64,000 nt of DNA from Sabethes cyaneus (GCF_943734655.1 NC_071354.1:36791347-36855346); one strand, 5' to 3'; positions 1 to 9,482 are shown, counted from the first letter of the stretch. Notes: generated from the sequence alone by a model not told the origin. Numbers and translations: made by a program.

Positions 1-278
1 TATGTTTCAATTCTAATTGAAAACAATTCTTAGTGTTTCCTGTATGACAAAATATAATTGGGCTCGAATGCCTTTCAGATGATTGTTTTGCGGTAGGATT
101 CTTGAAATTAGAATCAGCAATAAACGTCAATTTCGCCTTTATATTCCCGCGTACACACGTTCTACCAAAAATCTACAGTCGAATCATTTCACACCTCCCA
201 ACAGTCAGGCAACCATCATGTATACAACTCACGCACGAGAGATACAATAACTGTCCATAATATTTCATCCACGCACAG
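1..278 (+). other. Intron within the exon-6 array
   Basis: Intronic DNA upstream of the first complete exon-6 variant in the window. It contains a short element at 199-213 shared with other introns of this array. No intact exon is visible; bases 69-80 resemble the 3' end of an exon-6 variant but lack a GT donor and an upstream cysteine motif. Confidence 0.6.
199..213 (+). promoter_or_regulatory. Candidate selector sequence before exon 6 variant a
   Basis: CAACAGTCAGGCAAC, about 66 nt upstream of the exon. It matches the motif ACATTCAGGCAA in the introns before most other exon-6 variants of this window. In Drosophila, selector sequences before each exon-6 variant pair with a docking site after exon 5; here the docking site is outside the window, so the pairing is inferred. 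Confidence 0.5.
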
Positions 279-402
279 AACCCGTTGGCTCGAAACCGCC
301 AACATTTTCCTCCGAATCGAAGGGCAGCATCTTCGAGAAACCGGCCAACAGTAGCTTTGCATTGCTCTGTCAGGCTCAGGCATTTCCCGTTCCGATCATG
401 AG
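279..402 (+). CDS. Dscam1: Dscam1 exon 6 variant a (Ig3 N-terminal half)
   Basis: Alternative exon of 124 nt between CACGCACAG and GTAAGC. It starts two bases into a codon with PVGSKPPTFSS and ends with the B-strand cysteine motif LLCQAQAFPVPIM plus two bases of an Arg codon completed by exon 7. The middle (SSESKGSIFEKPANS) is divergent and three bases longer than in its neighbours. One exon 6 variant is spliced per mRNA, setting the Ig3 half that contributes to isoform-specific homophilic binding. Confidence 0.93.
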
Positions 403-540
403 GTAAGCGATCATCAAGTGCACTTCCACAACCACCCACCCACCTTCATCATAAATCTCACACCCAAAAAAAACGCAAAATTTCCGACAATGAAGCCCCA
501 TTGATCACCGATCACCGGTAGGCTTTTATTGGATAGGACG

Positions 541-556
541 TGAATCAGGCAGAGGG
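541..556 (+). promoter_or_regulatory. Weak candidate selector before exon 6 variant b
   Basis: TGAATCAGGCAGAG lies about 140 nt upstream of variant b. It is the best partial match to the ACATTCAGGCAA motif in this intron but is farther from the exon than the others, so the assignment is weak. Confidence 0.25.
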
Positions 557-695
557 CACACTTTTGAGCAGCATAAATTAATCAAAATTATCGCCTATCA
601 TCATACACAAAAAAAAATTAAGAAAAGCTAGTATAATGAACCGTTTCATATCCTAAAAGCAATATCTCTTTCTCTTTTCTCTTCTTTTTTATCAG

Positions 696-816
696 AACCT
701 GTCGGCAGTGTTGCACCGAAAATTTCCGGGGACCGCCTTCAGGAAATGAGTGTAAACAATGCGCAGGATTTTGCCATTCTCTGTCTTGGTCAAGCCTATC
801 CAACACCGGCCTTCAG
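696..816 (+). CDS. Dscam1: Dscam1 exon 6 variant b (Ig3 N-terminal half)
   Basis: Alternative exon of 121 nt between a pyrimidine-rich tract ending ATCAG and GTGATT. It encodes PVGSVAPKISGDRLQEM, then the cysteine motif ILCLGQAYPTPAF and the first two bases of Arg. It belongs to the same subgroup as variants c-e (GSVAPK/VSGG and LCxGQ). The downstream intron (817-1211) is 395 nt and shows only the selector-like element at 1127-1145. Confidence 0.94.
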
Positions 817-1126
817 GTGATTGTTGATTGTGCTTCTTAAGCTGAATTTGTACCTATTCTATTGTGACTTATTTGCCCATGACGAACGTAGTTACCTGTC
901 TGTAGAAAGAAAAAAACTCCTATTTAATTTTTTTAATTAAATGAAACATATTTGGCTGAAAAAAAACGAAATATTTCTACTATTGGCGACAGGTAACGTA
1001 CGAAACATGGTTAATCAACTGACTTTAAGTTACGATTGTTTTGCTTAATTGGCCAGTTTTTTGAGAACACGCATCATAAAATCACAATGTTTAGAGTTAT
1101 CATGAATCTAAATATTTAGCATCATT

Positions 1127-1145
1127 CCAACATTCGGCAACATTT
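1127..1145 (+). promoter_or_regulatory. Candidate selector sequence before exon 6 variant c
   Basis: CCAACATTCGGCAACATTT, about 67 nt upstream of variant c, close to the array motif ACATTCAGGCAA. Role as a docking-site partner is inferred from the Drosophila exon-6 mechanism. Confidence 0.5.
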
Positions 1146-1211
1146 TTTGTTTGTTTGAAAAGTATCATCAGTCTTATATAATACTATTTTCAACCTCATT
1201 CTATTGTGCAG

Positions 1212-1332
1212 AGCCGGTGGGCAGCGTTGCTCCTAAGGTTTCCGGAGGTCGGCTACAGGAAACTTTAGTTAAATCTCGCGAAAGTTTCGCTATGCTGTGT
1301 CCCGCGCAAGCCTTTCCAATGCCTGTTTTTAG
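1212..1332 (+). CDS. Dscam1: Dscam1 exon 6 variant c (Ig3 N-terminal half)
   Basis: Alternative exon of 121 nt, acceptor ATTGTGCAG and donor GTAATC. It encodes PVGSVAPKVSGGRLQETL, then the B-strand motif MLCPAQAFPMPVF and two bases of the Arg codon. An open frame starting upstream at an ATG is intronic read-through and is not the exon start. Confidence 0.94.
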
Positions 1333-1353
1333 GTAATCACAAAAGTTTTTTAT

Positions 1354-1372
1354 CTCAACATTCAGGCAATTT
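1354..1372 (+). promoter_or_regulatory. Candidate selector sequence before exon 6 variant d
   Basis: CTCAACATTCAGGCAATTT, about 63 nt upstream of variant d. It is nearly identical to the element before variant e, and both lie in otherwise dissimilar introns, which argues for constraint. Confidence 0.58.
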
Positions 1373-1434
1373 GTTTGCAATTTCACCGCAATAGGGTTAA
1401 CTCAGAATGAAATGTTTCAATTGTTTTGTCACAG

Positions 1435-1555
1435 AACCGGTCGGTAGTGTGCCTCCGAAGATTTCCGGACACCATCTGCAAGACTTGAATGTGCGATTGC
1501 ACGCCGACTTTGCAATTCTCTGCCTGGGACAGTCCTACCCGACCCCAAGTTTTAG
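1435..1555 (+). CDS. Dscam1: Dscam1 exon 6 variant d (Ig3 N-terminal half)
   Basis: Alternative exon of 121 nt between TTGTCACAG and GTAAAA. It encodes PVGSVPPKISGHHLQDLN, then ILCLGQSYPTPSF and two bases of Arg. It is most similar to variant e, consistent with recent tandem duplication. The intron to variant c is only 102 nt. Confidence 0.94.
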
Positions 1556-1590
1556 GTAAAATCCTCATTGCAGTAATTAAGGTTCTGGGT

Positions 1591-1610
1591 CTCAAACATT
1601 CAGGCAATTT
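1591..1610 (+). promoter_or_regulatory. Candidate selector sequence before exon 6 variant e
   Basis: CTCAAACATTCAGGCAATTT, about 58 nt upstream of variant e. It carries the full ACATTCAGGCAATTT core shared with the previous intron. Confidence 0.58.
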
Positions 1611-1668
1611 CTTATTCTCAGAATGTAGTTTGAGCTTAATTTTTTCCTTACGTTAATTAAATCAATAG

Positions 1669-1789
1669 AACCCATTGGAAGTGTCGCTCCGAAAATATCC
1701 GGTGGTTTGCTGCAGGAAATGAAAGTCCGACTTGGTCGAGATTTTGCGATTCTCTGTCTAGGTCAATCGTATCCGATGCCAAGTTTTAG
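1669..1789 (+). CDS. Dscam1: Dscam1 exon 6 variant e (Ig3 N-terminal half)
   Basis: Alternative exon of 121 nt between AAATCAATAG and GTAATT. It encodes PIGSVAPKISGGLLQEMK, then ILCLGQSYPMPSF and two bases of Arg. Its acceptor has a modest pyrimidine tract, typical of weakly competing array exons. Confidence 0.94.
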
Positions 1790-1814
1790 GTAATTTTCTA
1801 CCGCCCAACACCTT

Positions 1815-1833
1815 TCCGACATTCAGAGCAAAT
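1815..1833 (+). promoter_or_regulatory. Candidate selector sequence before exon 6 variant f
   Basis: TTCCGACATTCAGAGCAAA, about 54 nt upstream of variant f, a variant of the ACATTCAGGCAA motif with a two-base difference. Confidence 0.45.
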
Positions 1834-1886
1834 CACACTTTGGTTTGCGTCGCACTTCTCATCACATTGTTGCTTTCTTTGCGTAG

Positions 1887-2004
1887 AGCCTGTTGGCTCG
1901 GTTAAACCTAGGGTAGCCAGTAAGTTTGAAGTAAAGGAAACCGCCGTCGATTCTACCTTCGTTGGTCTGTGCAACGGGCAGGCTTTTCCGGTTCCAGTTT
2001 ATAG
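1887..2004 (+). CDS. Dscam1: Dscam1 exon 6 variant f, last of the array
   Basis: Alternative exon of 118 nt between TTTGCGTAG and GTATCC; the most 3' exon-6 variant. It encodes PVGSVKPRVASKFEVKET, then LCNGQAFPVPVY and two bases of Arg. It is one codon shorter than variants b-e and the most divergent. No further match to this exon family is seen before exon 7, so the array ends here. Confidence 0.93.
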
Positions 2005-2756
2005 GTATCCGATTGGATGAGCAAGATTTTAGTTCTTCGTTTGTTTGTGTTTTGTAAACTAATCATGTTTCTTTCAGATCCCAGTGTAAGTATTATTAAA
2101 TTCATGTTTACTTTTTGGACAAACAATAATTTGCATAATATTGCAGCGACCTTACATTGATTTATTATTAAAAAAACAACTACCATTTTCTTACAAAAAA
2201 ACAGGAAATTTCGCTCATGTTCATGATGCTGGTGTTAAAATCAATACCGAAGTGAATATTGATATTATGAAGGATCAAGTGCTTCCCTGGGTGAAGACCA
2301 CTCTCTAAAGATCGAAACGTTGTCCTAAAACAGGCACACATGTCACACGACAAATCGGACCCAACGATGGCTGATGGAAAACATGAAGTTTTGGCCGAAA
2401 TATTTGTCACCTCGTAGTAGACCCATGGCCCTGGCCGCGCCGTGTATCTTGCAAAACAGTTCACTTAAAGGTTCCTGAAGAAGTATGCTTCCTGAATGGT
2501 AGTCTGCGTTGATCAGATTGAAAACCACATTTTTAACGATTCCAAATCAGCGTCGAGTCGATCAAGAAGGGTTATAGCGAGGTTCTTGATTTACGCAATT
2601 GATTTGAAAAGTCTACCTATTCGATAGTAGCAACTATGGAAGTATAACCTTCCTCAAATCGGCTTACAAAATTCTCTCCCACATTCGGTTTCACCGACAG
2701 AGGCCGTTACAGGAATCGTTGCCGGCGACTACCAGTTTATGCCATTCCAGTTTATT
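2005..2756 (+). other. Start of intron 6, old repeat debris
   Basis: Intronic DNA after the exon-6 array. Short antisense open frames near 2180-2528 have no family I recognise. The stretch at 2271-2330 (gggtgaagaccactctctaaag followed by atcgaaacgttgtcct) looks like tail sequence of a retroelement, but I cannot assign it. Confidence 0.35.
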
Positions 2757-2816
2757 TTGGGCCCTATTCTCACAGTCACCTTACTTACTTTACTCTACTT
2801 TAGTGGCAACGGTCCG

Positions 2817-4865
2817 TTACCGATCCTGCGCCGAACGAATTATGGTCCTCCAGTACCGTCGGTCCTGGGCTGCCGTTCTCCAATCCCCACGAACACCAGC
2901 TGAACGTGCATCGTCTTCGATAGCACACACCCACCGGGCGCGGGGTCTGCCTCGGAGTCTACGGTCTCTTCCTGGTTCTCTGCTGAAAATAGTTTTGGCT
3001 ACTCTTTCATCAGGCACTCTGGCCACGTGTCCAGCCCACCGCAGCCTGCCACATTGCACTACCTTCACTATATCAGCATATTTGTATACTTGGTACAGCT
3101 CGTGATTCATGCGTCTGCGCCACACTCCATTTTCCACCAAGTATAGATCGCATAATTTTACGCTCAAAAACCTCAAGCACTCGCCGATCAGCTTCCTTTA
3201 GCGTCCATGATTCGTGTCCGTAAAGGGCCACCGGGAGGATTAGTGTTCTGTAGAGCGCCAGTTTTGTGCGAATTTGCAAACTACGGGACTTCAGCTGGCT
3301 ACGTAATCCGTAGAAAGCCTGATTCGCGGCTGCAACTCGTCGTTTCACTTCGCGGCTTACATTGTTGCCACATGTCACGAGTGTACCAAGGTATATAAAT
3401 TCCTCCATTACTTCATATCGTTCCCCATCTAACTCCACCTCGGCACCAACACCACTTGGGCTCTCACGTTCCATACCAGCAACCATGTACTTCGTTTTGG
3501 CGGTATTAATGGTAAGTCCCAATCTCACAGCTTCCCTTTTAAAGGGTCTGAAGGCCTCTTCCACTGCTCTACGGTTAATTGCGATAATAACGACGTCATC
3601 CGCAAAACCAAGAAGCATGTGAGATTTCGTGATGATAGTTCCATTCCTTTCCACGTTTGCCCTTCGTAATGCACCTTCCAAGGCAATGTTGAATAGCAGG
3701 TTAGAGAGTGCATCCCCTTGCTTCAGTCCATCCAACGTTATGAAAGCAGCTGAGGTCCCGCTATTCTAACACATGATTTGGATCCGTCCAGCGTCCCACG
3801 AATCAGAGTAACTAGTTTCGTCGAAAAACCATGTTTTAGCATTATCTGCCACAGCTCATTTCGTTTAACTGAATCGTACGCCGCTTTAAAGTCCACAAAC
3901 AGATGGTGTGTCTGCAAGTTGTACACCCGGAACTTGTCTAGCAACTGATCCGTCGTGGAGCGACCCTCACGAAAACCAGCTTGGTACTTGCCGACGAAGG
4001 ACACCGCTAACGGTCTCAGTCTGCAGAACAGGATACGGGAAAGCAGCTTGTAGGCAGAATTGAGCAATGTAATTCCTCGATAGTTTTTACACTCCATTCG
4101 ATGTCCCTTTTTGAAAATTGAGCAAATGAGGGCTTCCAACCACTCCTCCGGCATTTGTTCTTCCTCTCAGATCCTGACAATGATCCGGTGGATTGCTTCG
4201 TACAGCTGCTCGCTCCCCGCTTTTAGAAGTTCAGCCGGGATACCGTCCTTCCCAACAGCCTTACCGTTTTTCAGCTCACTGATTGCCTTCTTAACCTCCT
4301 CCTGTGTTGGTGGCTCCACAGCTTGACCATCGCTTACAATTTCTATTATTTCCGTGCTGATCTCCGCATTTACCTCACCATTCAATAGTGTCTGAAAGTG
4401 CTCCTTCCACCTGGCTGCTACCGCTGTTTTGTCGGTAAGCAGGTTGCCAGCACTATCATTGCACATCACAGGCGTGGCAAAATTCCTGCATCTCACCGTT
4501 TTATAGAAACTCCGTGTGTCGTTGCTGGCGTATCGCTCCTCTGCGACGGCGTGCACGTGCTCCTCGTACTCGCGTTTCTTTAGACGATGGATTCTTTTTT
4601 CCGCAACTCTAGTCTCTCTGTATCTCTCTCTGTTTTGACGCGTTGCCGCAGTGAGCATGCGACTCCTGGCCTGGTTCTTTTCATCTGTCACTCTCTGGCA
4701 TTCGGCATCGAACCAGCTGTTACGCTGTCTTCCACGCGTCGTGCCTACCACCTCTCTCGCTGCTGTTTGGATTGCACCATGGATGTGCCTCCACAGCCCA
4801 TTTATGTCTTCTTCTTCTACCTGCTGTTCTGCGATTCGCTGGTCAAGCTTCCTGGCGTACTCCAC
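2817..4865 (-). pseudogene. Non-LTR element reverse transcriptase, frameshifted
   Basis: Linker plus reverse transcriptase in at least four frame segments: 4865-4167 (GKDGIPAELLKAG), 4154-3738 (MPEEWLEALICSIFKKGH, FREGRSTTDQ, FVDFKAAYDS), 3735-3073 (LSNLLFNIALEGALRRA, FADDVVIIA, VALYGHESWTLKEADRR) and 3176-2817 (RLRWAGHVARVPDE). All are in retroelement order, and the stops between them mark it as dead. Confidence 0.78.
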
Positions 4866-4914
4866 TGCTACGCCGTCTGCCGTTAACCGCTAGATGTTGA
4901 AACGCAGCGTCCTC

Positions 4915-5370
4915 TCAGTGCGAGCTTTCGTGTTTTGGGCACTCTCCATAGGTCCTCTCAAGCCTGTCGAAAAACTCGTCTTTAGCATCATCGGATTTAT
5001 CATCTGTCGGTGCGTATAAGTTGATTAGGCTATAGTTGAAGAATTTGCCCTTAATCCTCAATACGCATATACGGTCATCTACGGGCCTCCACCGGATAAC
5101 TCGTTGCTTTTGTTTTCCCAACACTGGGAGGCAGACTCCATGTTCTGCTTTTTTGCCGCCATTGTAGTAGATGTGGTACTTGGAAGAACTGCCTGCAATA
5201 GGGTCTACTGCACGGAGCTCCCTTTCTCCGGAATTTGGCCACCGAACTTCCTGAATAGCAGCGATCTCCACTCCGAGTTGATGCAGCTCTCGAGCAATCA
5301 AGCCAGCCCGTGCCGGTTCATGGAGAGTTCGGACATTCCAGGTACCAAGTTTCCAGTCATTATCCCTTAA
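4915..5370 (-). pseudogene. Non-LTR element endonuclease fragment
   Basis: Apurinic-endonuclease-like N-terminal domain of the element's single protein: TWNVRTL, then LGVEIAAIQEVRWP carrying the conserved Gln-Glu, and SLINLYAPTDDKSDDAKDEF. The His-containing C-terminal part of the domain is lost at a break near 4915, so no functional enzyme is expected. Confidence 0.75.
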
Positions 5371-6076
5371 TCGTTTCCTTGTCCCTTGCCGTGTCCTGTA
5401 CCGATTGTTCCGTCCTGAATTTATTTCTTGGTAATTCGTGGTAATTGGGGTTTTCGGTATACTACCTCACCGGGGTCGCGATACCTACATCCCGCAGATG
5501 GGTTTGCCATCTTAGGTATAGCTTGCGGAATACAGCATTTCATATTCAGCCACCCATTCCGAGACAGACGCTGTGTGAGCCGCCCCTCACCTGGAGAACA
5601 GGCGCTCTAGTTCGCACCTCTTAGCTTAGCTGCTTCAGTAAGTACATGAAGCATTTCCGGGTAAGGCCATCGACTGTCATCATTTGACTTAGATCTGCAT
5701 GGAGGCGCCAGGTGGGAGCTTGGGAGAGCTATGCTTGACGCTCCTTCCAGGTAACTCTCTCCATTTCATACCCCACCTTACCGAGATTTTTTTAGGTGAG
5801 GTGACAATTTGCGATTCTCACAGTCACCTGGGTGACTGTACAAATCAAATGGGGCCTGTAAGGTGAGGTGACTTTGGGTGAGGTGACAGGAAAGTGAAAG
5901 AAGTGAGGTGAGGTGAAGTGACTGTGAGAATAGGGCCCTTTTTTTCGCACTCGTCAAGTTCCGTTTTTATAGCACCTGATGACACTGCACAAAATGGTTC
6001 TGACCCTATAAATCTTGTGGATGATGATCCTTTTTGTGCCAGTAAATCGGCTTTTTCATTTTCTTCATTCTACATT

Positions 6077-6346
6077 CTACATACCCGGAACCCAGTAAAG
6101 ATTGACCTGGTTCTTATGAATCTGCTGTCGCAGTGAAACAATATATTCCCACATCAGTTTGAAGTTACACATTGCGGCCTTTAGCGCCTTGAGTGCTGCC
6201 TGACTGTCAGAGAAAATGCTAATGTTTGCGTGTCGGTAATTTTTCTTCACGCAGACATGGACGCATTCTAAATTGGTTACACTTCTGCTTGAAAGACAGT
6301 GGATCAGTTTTTCATGGGAACATAATGATCTATGAGTTACGAGCAT
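6077..6346 (-). pseudogene. RNase H-like fragment of a second retroelement
   Basis: Short minus-strand frame with ISIFSDSQAALKAL and VNLYWVPG, the hallmark Asp-Ser and WVPGH regions of retroelement RNase H. The rest of the element is missing. Non-LTR elements of the Jockey, R1 and I types carry such a domain, unlike the element at 2790-5640, so this is a different family. Confidence 0.65.
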
Positions 6347-6389
6347 GAATAGAACGGTAGCCAGCGTGCCGGATTCCGATCTCGCAGAG

Positions 6390-7560
6390 ATTCGGCGAGA
6401 AATCGGTTAACTGAAGAATATTAGAGCGGCCTGAAAGGAGAACCTCCAGACAGAACTCTACAAAAATGTCCAAGAACCGCTCGCAACGGCACTTCACTGG
6501 ATAATTTCAAGGATTTGGGAGTAGGAGAAACTACAGAAGGAGTGGATGAAAGGTGTGTTTTGTCCCATCTACAAAATGGATGATCTAGCCGCTCTAATTA
6601 CCGAGGCATTACGGTGGTCAACGCCGCCTACAAGATGCTCTGTCAGATTTGTTTACGTCATCCATCCCCAATAGCAAGAGAATTCGTAGGGCAGTACCAG
6701 GTGGGCTTTATGGGCGTCTGTGCTACTACGGATCAAATTTGTACTCTTCGACAAATCCTCCAGAAATGTCGGAAGTAGAAGTGCCCACGCATCATATTTT
6801 TGTGGATTTCAGAGCAGCATACGATACAGTCGAGCGCGAACTGGCAGATAATGCACGAGTGCGGTTTTCCGGATAAACTGACGCGGATGATCAAAGCTAC
6901 CTTGGAGTAAGTGATGTGTTACGTGCGTGTTTCGGGAACGCTCGACACGCTTCGCAGACGACCTCGGCATCATTACTAGAAACCTTATTGGGACGGCGGA
7001 GGTAATCTATGCCAGACTAAAAACAGAGACTAGGAGGATTGGGTTACAAATCAAGGATCTAAAACTAAATCACCATTATTCTGCGAGGCGAGTGACGTGA
7101 CTATTTGGAGTCACCACGAATCAGGTGACATTTGTCACCTAGATGACTCGCTTTGTCACCTAGGTGACACGGTCTGTCACAAGGGTTTCTTACCTAGGTG
7201 ACTCGGTTGTTACCTAGGTGACTCGACTCGCCGTGGCGAGTCACGGCGAGTGACAATTGTCGTATTGCGTCACGTGACTCGCAGAATAAGGGCAAATATA
7301 TGGAAGGAAGAGGCCGGTCACGTCGCAAGGATGACTGTGCTGTGAAATCCATTCTCTTCAAGAACCCCACCAGCAGTAGGAATTAAGCGACCCAACCAAC
7401 GTGCTGGATGACTTGACCAGGTTGAAACCGACTTGCGCGTGTCGAGACACTCAACGAGTTGGGGACGAGTAGCCCTGGATCACCGAGTACAGCGTGGAGA
7501 TGAATTCTTGATACGGCCAGAGGCACCCCGGCTCTGTGCCCGCCTTGACAAATTTTCTCC
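6390..7560 (+). mobile_element. Decayed non-LTR remnant interrupted by a MITE
   Basis: Plus-strand debris with recognisable pieces: CPIYKMD-like text near 6560, GITVVNAAYKML near 6605, QYQVGFMGVCATTDQICTL near 6690 in shifted frames, THHIFVDFRAAYDTVER near 6788, and the C-terminal GHVARM-like and QRARW-like stretches at 7318-7430. Many stops and frameshifts. The MITE at 7077-7288 splits it. Confidence 0.6.
7077..7288. mobile_element. MITE with terminal and internal GTCACCTAGGTGAC repeats
   Basis: About 212 bp. The left end TATTCTGCGAGGCGAGTGAC and right end GTCACGTGACTCGCAGAATA are inverted. Inside are repeated ACCTAGGTGACTCG units, each itself palindromic, so the whole element could fold into several hairpins. 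It is inserted in the remnant retroelement and resembles in style the GTCACC-rich MITE at 2757-5942. Confidence 0.7.
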
Positions 7561-7898
7561 CGTTAAGATTATGCAAATTATCGTTGATTCAAATAGCATG
7601 AATTCGAGGTAACAAAGCGAAAATAAGTCTTCAGTATTGAAAGCAGTAGAGTTACACAAGCAATTTTCTTGAATGAAGCTAAATTTTCGCTTTGTTTCTT
7701 ATGAGGTAAGATGCAGTTATACAACTGAGTATATCGTAACAGATAGTACCAACCAGCAATCTCAGCGTATTCATGATCTAATGTACCGTGCCATCATACT
7801 ATTCTCAATTGATCACAACTTGGTACATCAGAGCCAGAGCACGCTTGAGACCCAATCAAAACCGATCTAAAGCAAATTTTCTCCACATTTTTTTACAG

Positions 7899-8335
7899 AT
7901 GGTACAAATACATTGAAGGAACCACCCGCAAACAAGCGGTGGTACTGAACGAACGCGTCAAACAGGTCTCCGGAACGCTGATCATCAAGGATGCCGTGGT
8001 GGACGATTCGGGCAAATATCTATGCGTGGTCAACAATTCCGTCGGTGGAGAAAGCGTGGAAACAGTGCTCACCGTAACCGCCCCGTTGGCCGCAAAAATC
8101 GAACCACGCACCCAAACCGTAGACTTTGGCCGACCGGCGGTGTTTACGTGCAAATTTTCCGGCAATCCGATCAAGACTGTTTCGTGGATGAAGGATGGCA
8201 AATCGCTCGGTCACAGTGATGCCGTACTGCGGATAGAGTCGGTCAAGAAGGAAGACAAGGGAATGTATCAGTGCTTTATCCGAAATGATCAGGAAAGTGC
8301 GCAGGCCAGCGCGGAACTGAAGCTTGGCGGACGAT
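7899..8335 (+). CDS. Dscam1: Dscam1 exon 7, constant (end of Ig3, Ig4)
   Basis: Constant exon of 437 nt between TTTTTACAG and GTGAGT. Its first base completes the Arg codon left by any exon-6 variant, followed by the C-strand Trp of Ig3 (WYKYIEGTTRKQAVVLNE), the F-strand cysteine (DSGKYLCVVNNSVGG), then Ig4 with VFTCKFSGNPIKTVSWMKDG and MYQCFIRNDQ, ending in LKLGGR plus one base. Sequence and phase match Drosophila exon 7 closely. Confidence 0.97.
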
Positions 8336-8399
8336 GTGAGTGTTACACTAAGAAATTGAGACTGAAGGAGTTAATTAATAAATTTTCTTATCCTTGCAG

Positions 8400-8807
8400 T
8401 TGATCCACCGGTGATTCGAGAAGCTTTTCCAGAAGAAACTCGACACCCCGGACCATCGGTATTTCTGAAGTGCGTTGCTGGAGGCAATCCAACGCCGGAA
8501 ATTTCCTGGGAACTGGATGGAAAGAAAATTACCAACAGTGAGCGGTATCAGGTCGGTCAGTACGTGACGGTAAATGGGGATGTAGTGTCGCATTTGAACA
8601 TCAGTTCGATCCACTCGAACGATGGTGGTTTGTACAAGTGCAGCGCCAGCAGTAAGGTCGGCGTAGCGGAACATTCGGCAAAGTTGAACGTGTACGGGCT
8701 GCCTTACGTGCGAACCATGGAGAAAAAATCGATCGTGGCCGGTGAGACGCTGGTCGTCACATGTCCGGTCGCTGGATATCCCATTGATTCGATTGTATGG
8801 GAGAGAG
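8400..8807 (+). CDS. Dscam1: Dscam1 exon 8, constant (Ig5, start of Ig6)
   Basis: Constant exon of 408 nt between TCCTTGCAG and GTACGG. It encodes FDPPVIREAFPEE, the Ig5 cysteines (VFLKCVAGGNPTP and LYKCSASSKVG) and the first half of Ig6 (GETLVVTCPVAGYPIDS, then WER). The phase carries one base into exon 9. The 64-nt intron before it and the 56-nt intron after it are near minimal. Confidence 0.97.
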
Positions 8808-8863
8808 GTACGGTTAATGGGAATTTTTAAAGGATTAAAAAGTTAACGGGAGTAATTTTGTAG

Positions 8864-9025
8864 ATAACCGTCAATTGCCAATCAACCGTAAGCAGAAGGT
8901 ATTCCCCAATGGAACACTAATCATCGAGAATGTGGAGAGGAATTCGGATCAAGCTACGTACACATGCGTTGCTAAGAACTCAGAAGGCTACACCGCACGG
9001 GGGACACTGGAAGTTGCTGTCATGG
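8864..9025 (+). CDS. Dscam1: Dscam1 exon 9, constant (second half of Ig6)
   Basis: Constant exon of 162 nt between AATTTTGTAG and GTAAGT. It encodes NRQLPINRKQKVFPNGTL, the F-strand cysteine ATYTCVAKNSEGYT, and LEVAVM plus one base of the codon completed by the chosen exon 10. Drosophila keeps exons 8 and 9 fused; this extra intron is the mosquito arrangement and is why the Ig7 array is exon 10 here. Confidence 0.96.
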
Positions 9026-9170
9026 GTAAGTGGAATAGCTCCTTTTCTCTAGTGGTTATTGGATTGTGGAATTCGATGGGCAAAAAATTCGTTCATCAAG
9101 TTTCACAATTCAGCTAGTTCGTAAGGAAAAAGAAAACTAAATTGTACGTCGCGCAACGTTGCGGTACCAG

Positions 9171-9482
9171 TGCTGCCGCAAATTGTACCGTTTAGTTTTG
9201 GCGAGGAACAAGTTAATCAGTACGATATGGTATCGACGATGTGTACGGTCAACAAGGGAGACATGCCGATTGATATAAGCTGGGAATTTACGTCATCTCT
9301 GTTGGAACCCCGAACTGCTCGAAAGTTATTTACCAGCGATGGAATTCTACTTAGCCGCGGAAGTTCTCGTGTCAGTATGCTAAGCATTGATTCAGTTCGA
9401 GATAGACACAGTGGAAACTATACCTGCAGAGCAAAGAACCAAGCCGGTGCGGTAGAATTCACCGCTACGCTGTTTGTTAATG
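9171..9482 (+). CDS. Dscam1: Dscam1 exon 10 variant 1 (Ig7)
   Basis: First Ig7 exon, 312 nt, donor GTGAAT. It opens LPQIVPFSFGEEQVNQ, has the B-strand cysteine in TMCTVNKGDMPIDISW and the F-strand cysteine in SGNYTCRAKNQAG, and ends FVNG. It is the longest of the array: eight extra residues (around SSLLEPRTARKL) sit between C and D strands. Subfamily A (variants 1-6). Confidence 0.93.

Larger units (their letters stand above)
2790..5640 (-). mobile_element. Non-LTR retrotransposon, nearly complete, degenerate
   Basis: Minus-strand element with a leader (about 5640-5371), an endonuclease (about 5370-4915; TWNVRTLHEP start, AAIQEVRWP), a linker and reverse transcriptase (4865-2817), and a 3' end with short TAAGTAAG-type repeats. 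RT signatures include YRGITLLNSAYKLLSRIL, FVDFKAAYDSVKRN and the catalytic FADDVV. The C-terminal end has RLRWAGHVARVPDE. Frame breaks near 4915, 4160 and 3737 show it is inactive. The short-repeat tail and APE+RT-only layout fit an RTE-like clade, but I did not test the clade. Confidence 0.8.
2757..5942. mobile_element. MITE with a nested non-LTR retrotransposon
   Basis: GGGCCCTATTCTCACAGTCACC at 2759-2780 is mirrored by the inverse GTGACTGTGAGAATAGGGCCC near 5918-5938. The right part (about 5757-5942) is rich in GAGGTGA/GTCACC units and contains a further inner inverted copy of ATTCTCACAGTCACC. The two halves are separated by a non-LTR element on the minus strand. I infer that a small GTCACC-rich MITE was split by the retrotransposon. 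Confidence 0.6.

Noticed and set aside
55..86. Possible 3' end of another exon-6 variant (ATGCCTTTCAG near 69-80)
   Set aside because: No GT donor follows, and the LCxGQ cysteine motif is absent upstream. A partial, chance-level match.
173..439. Antisense open frame over exon 6 variant a
   Set aside because: It is the reverse-strand shadow of a coding exon and has no domain.
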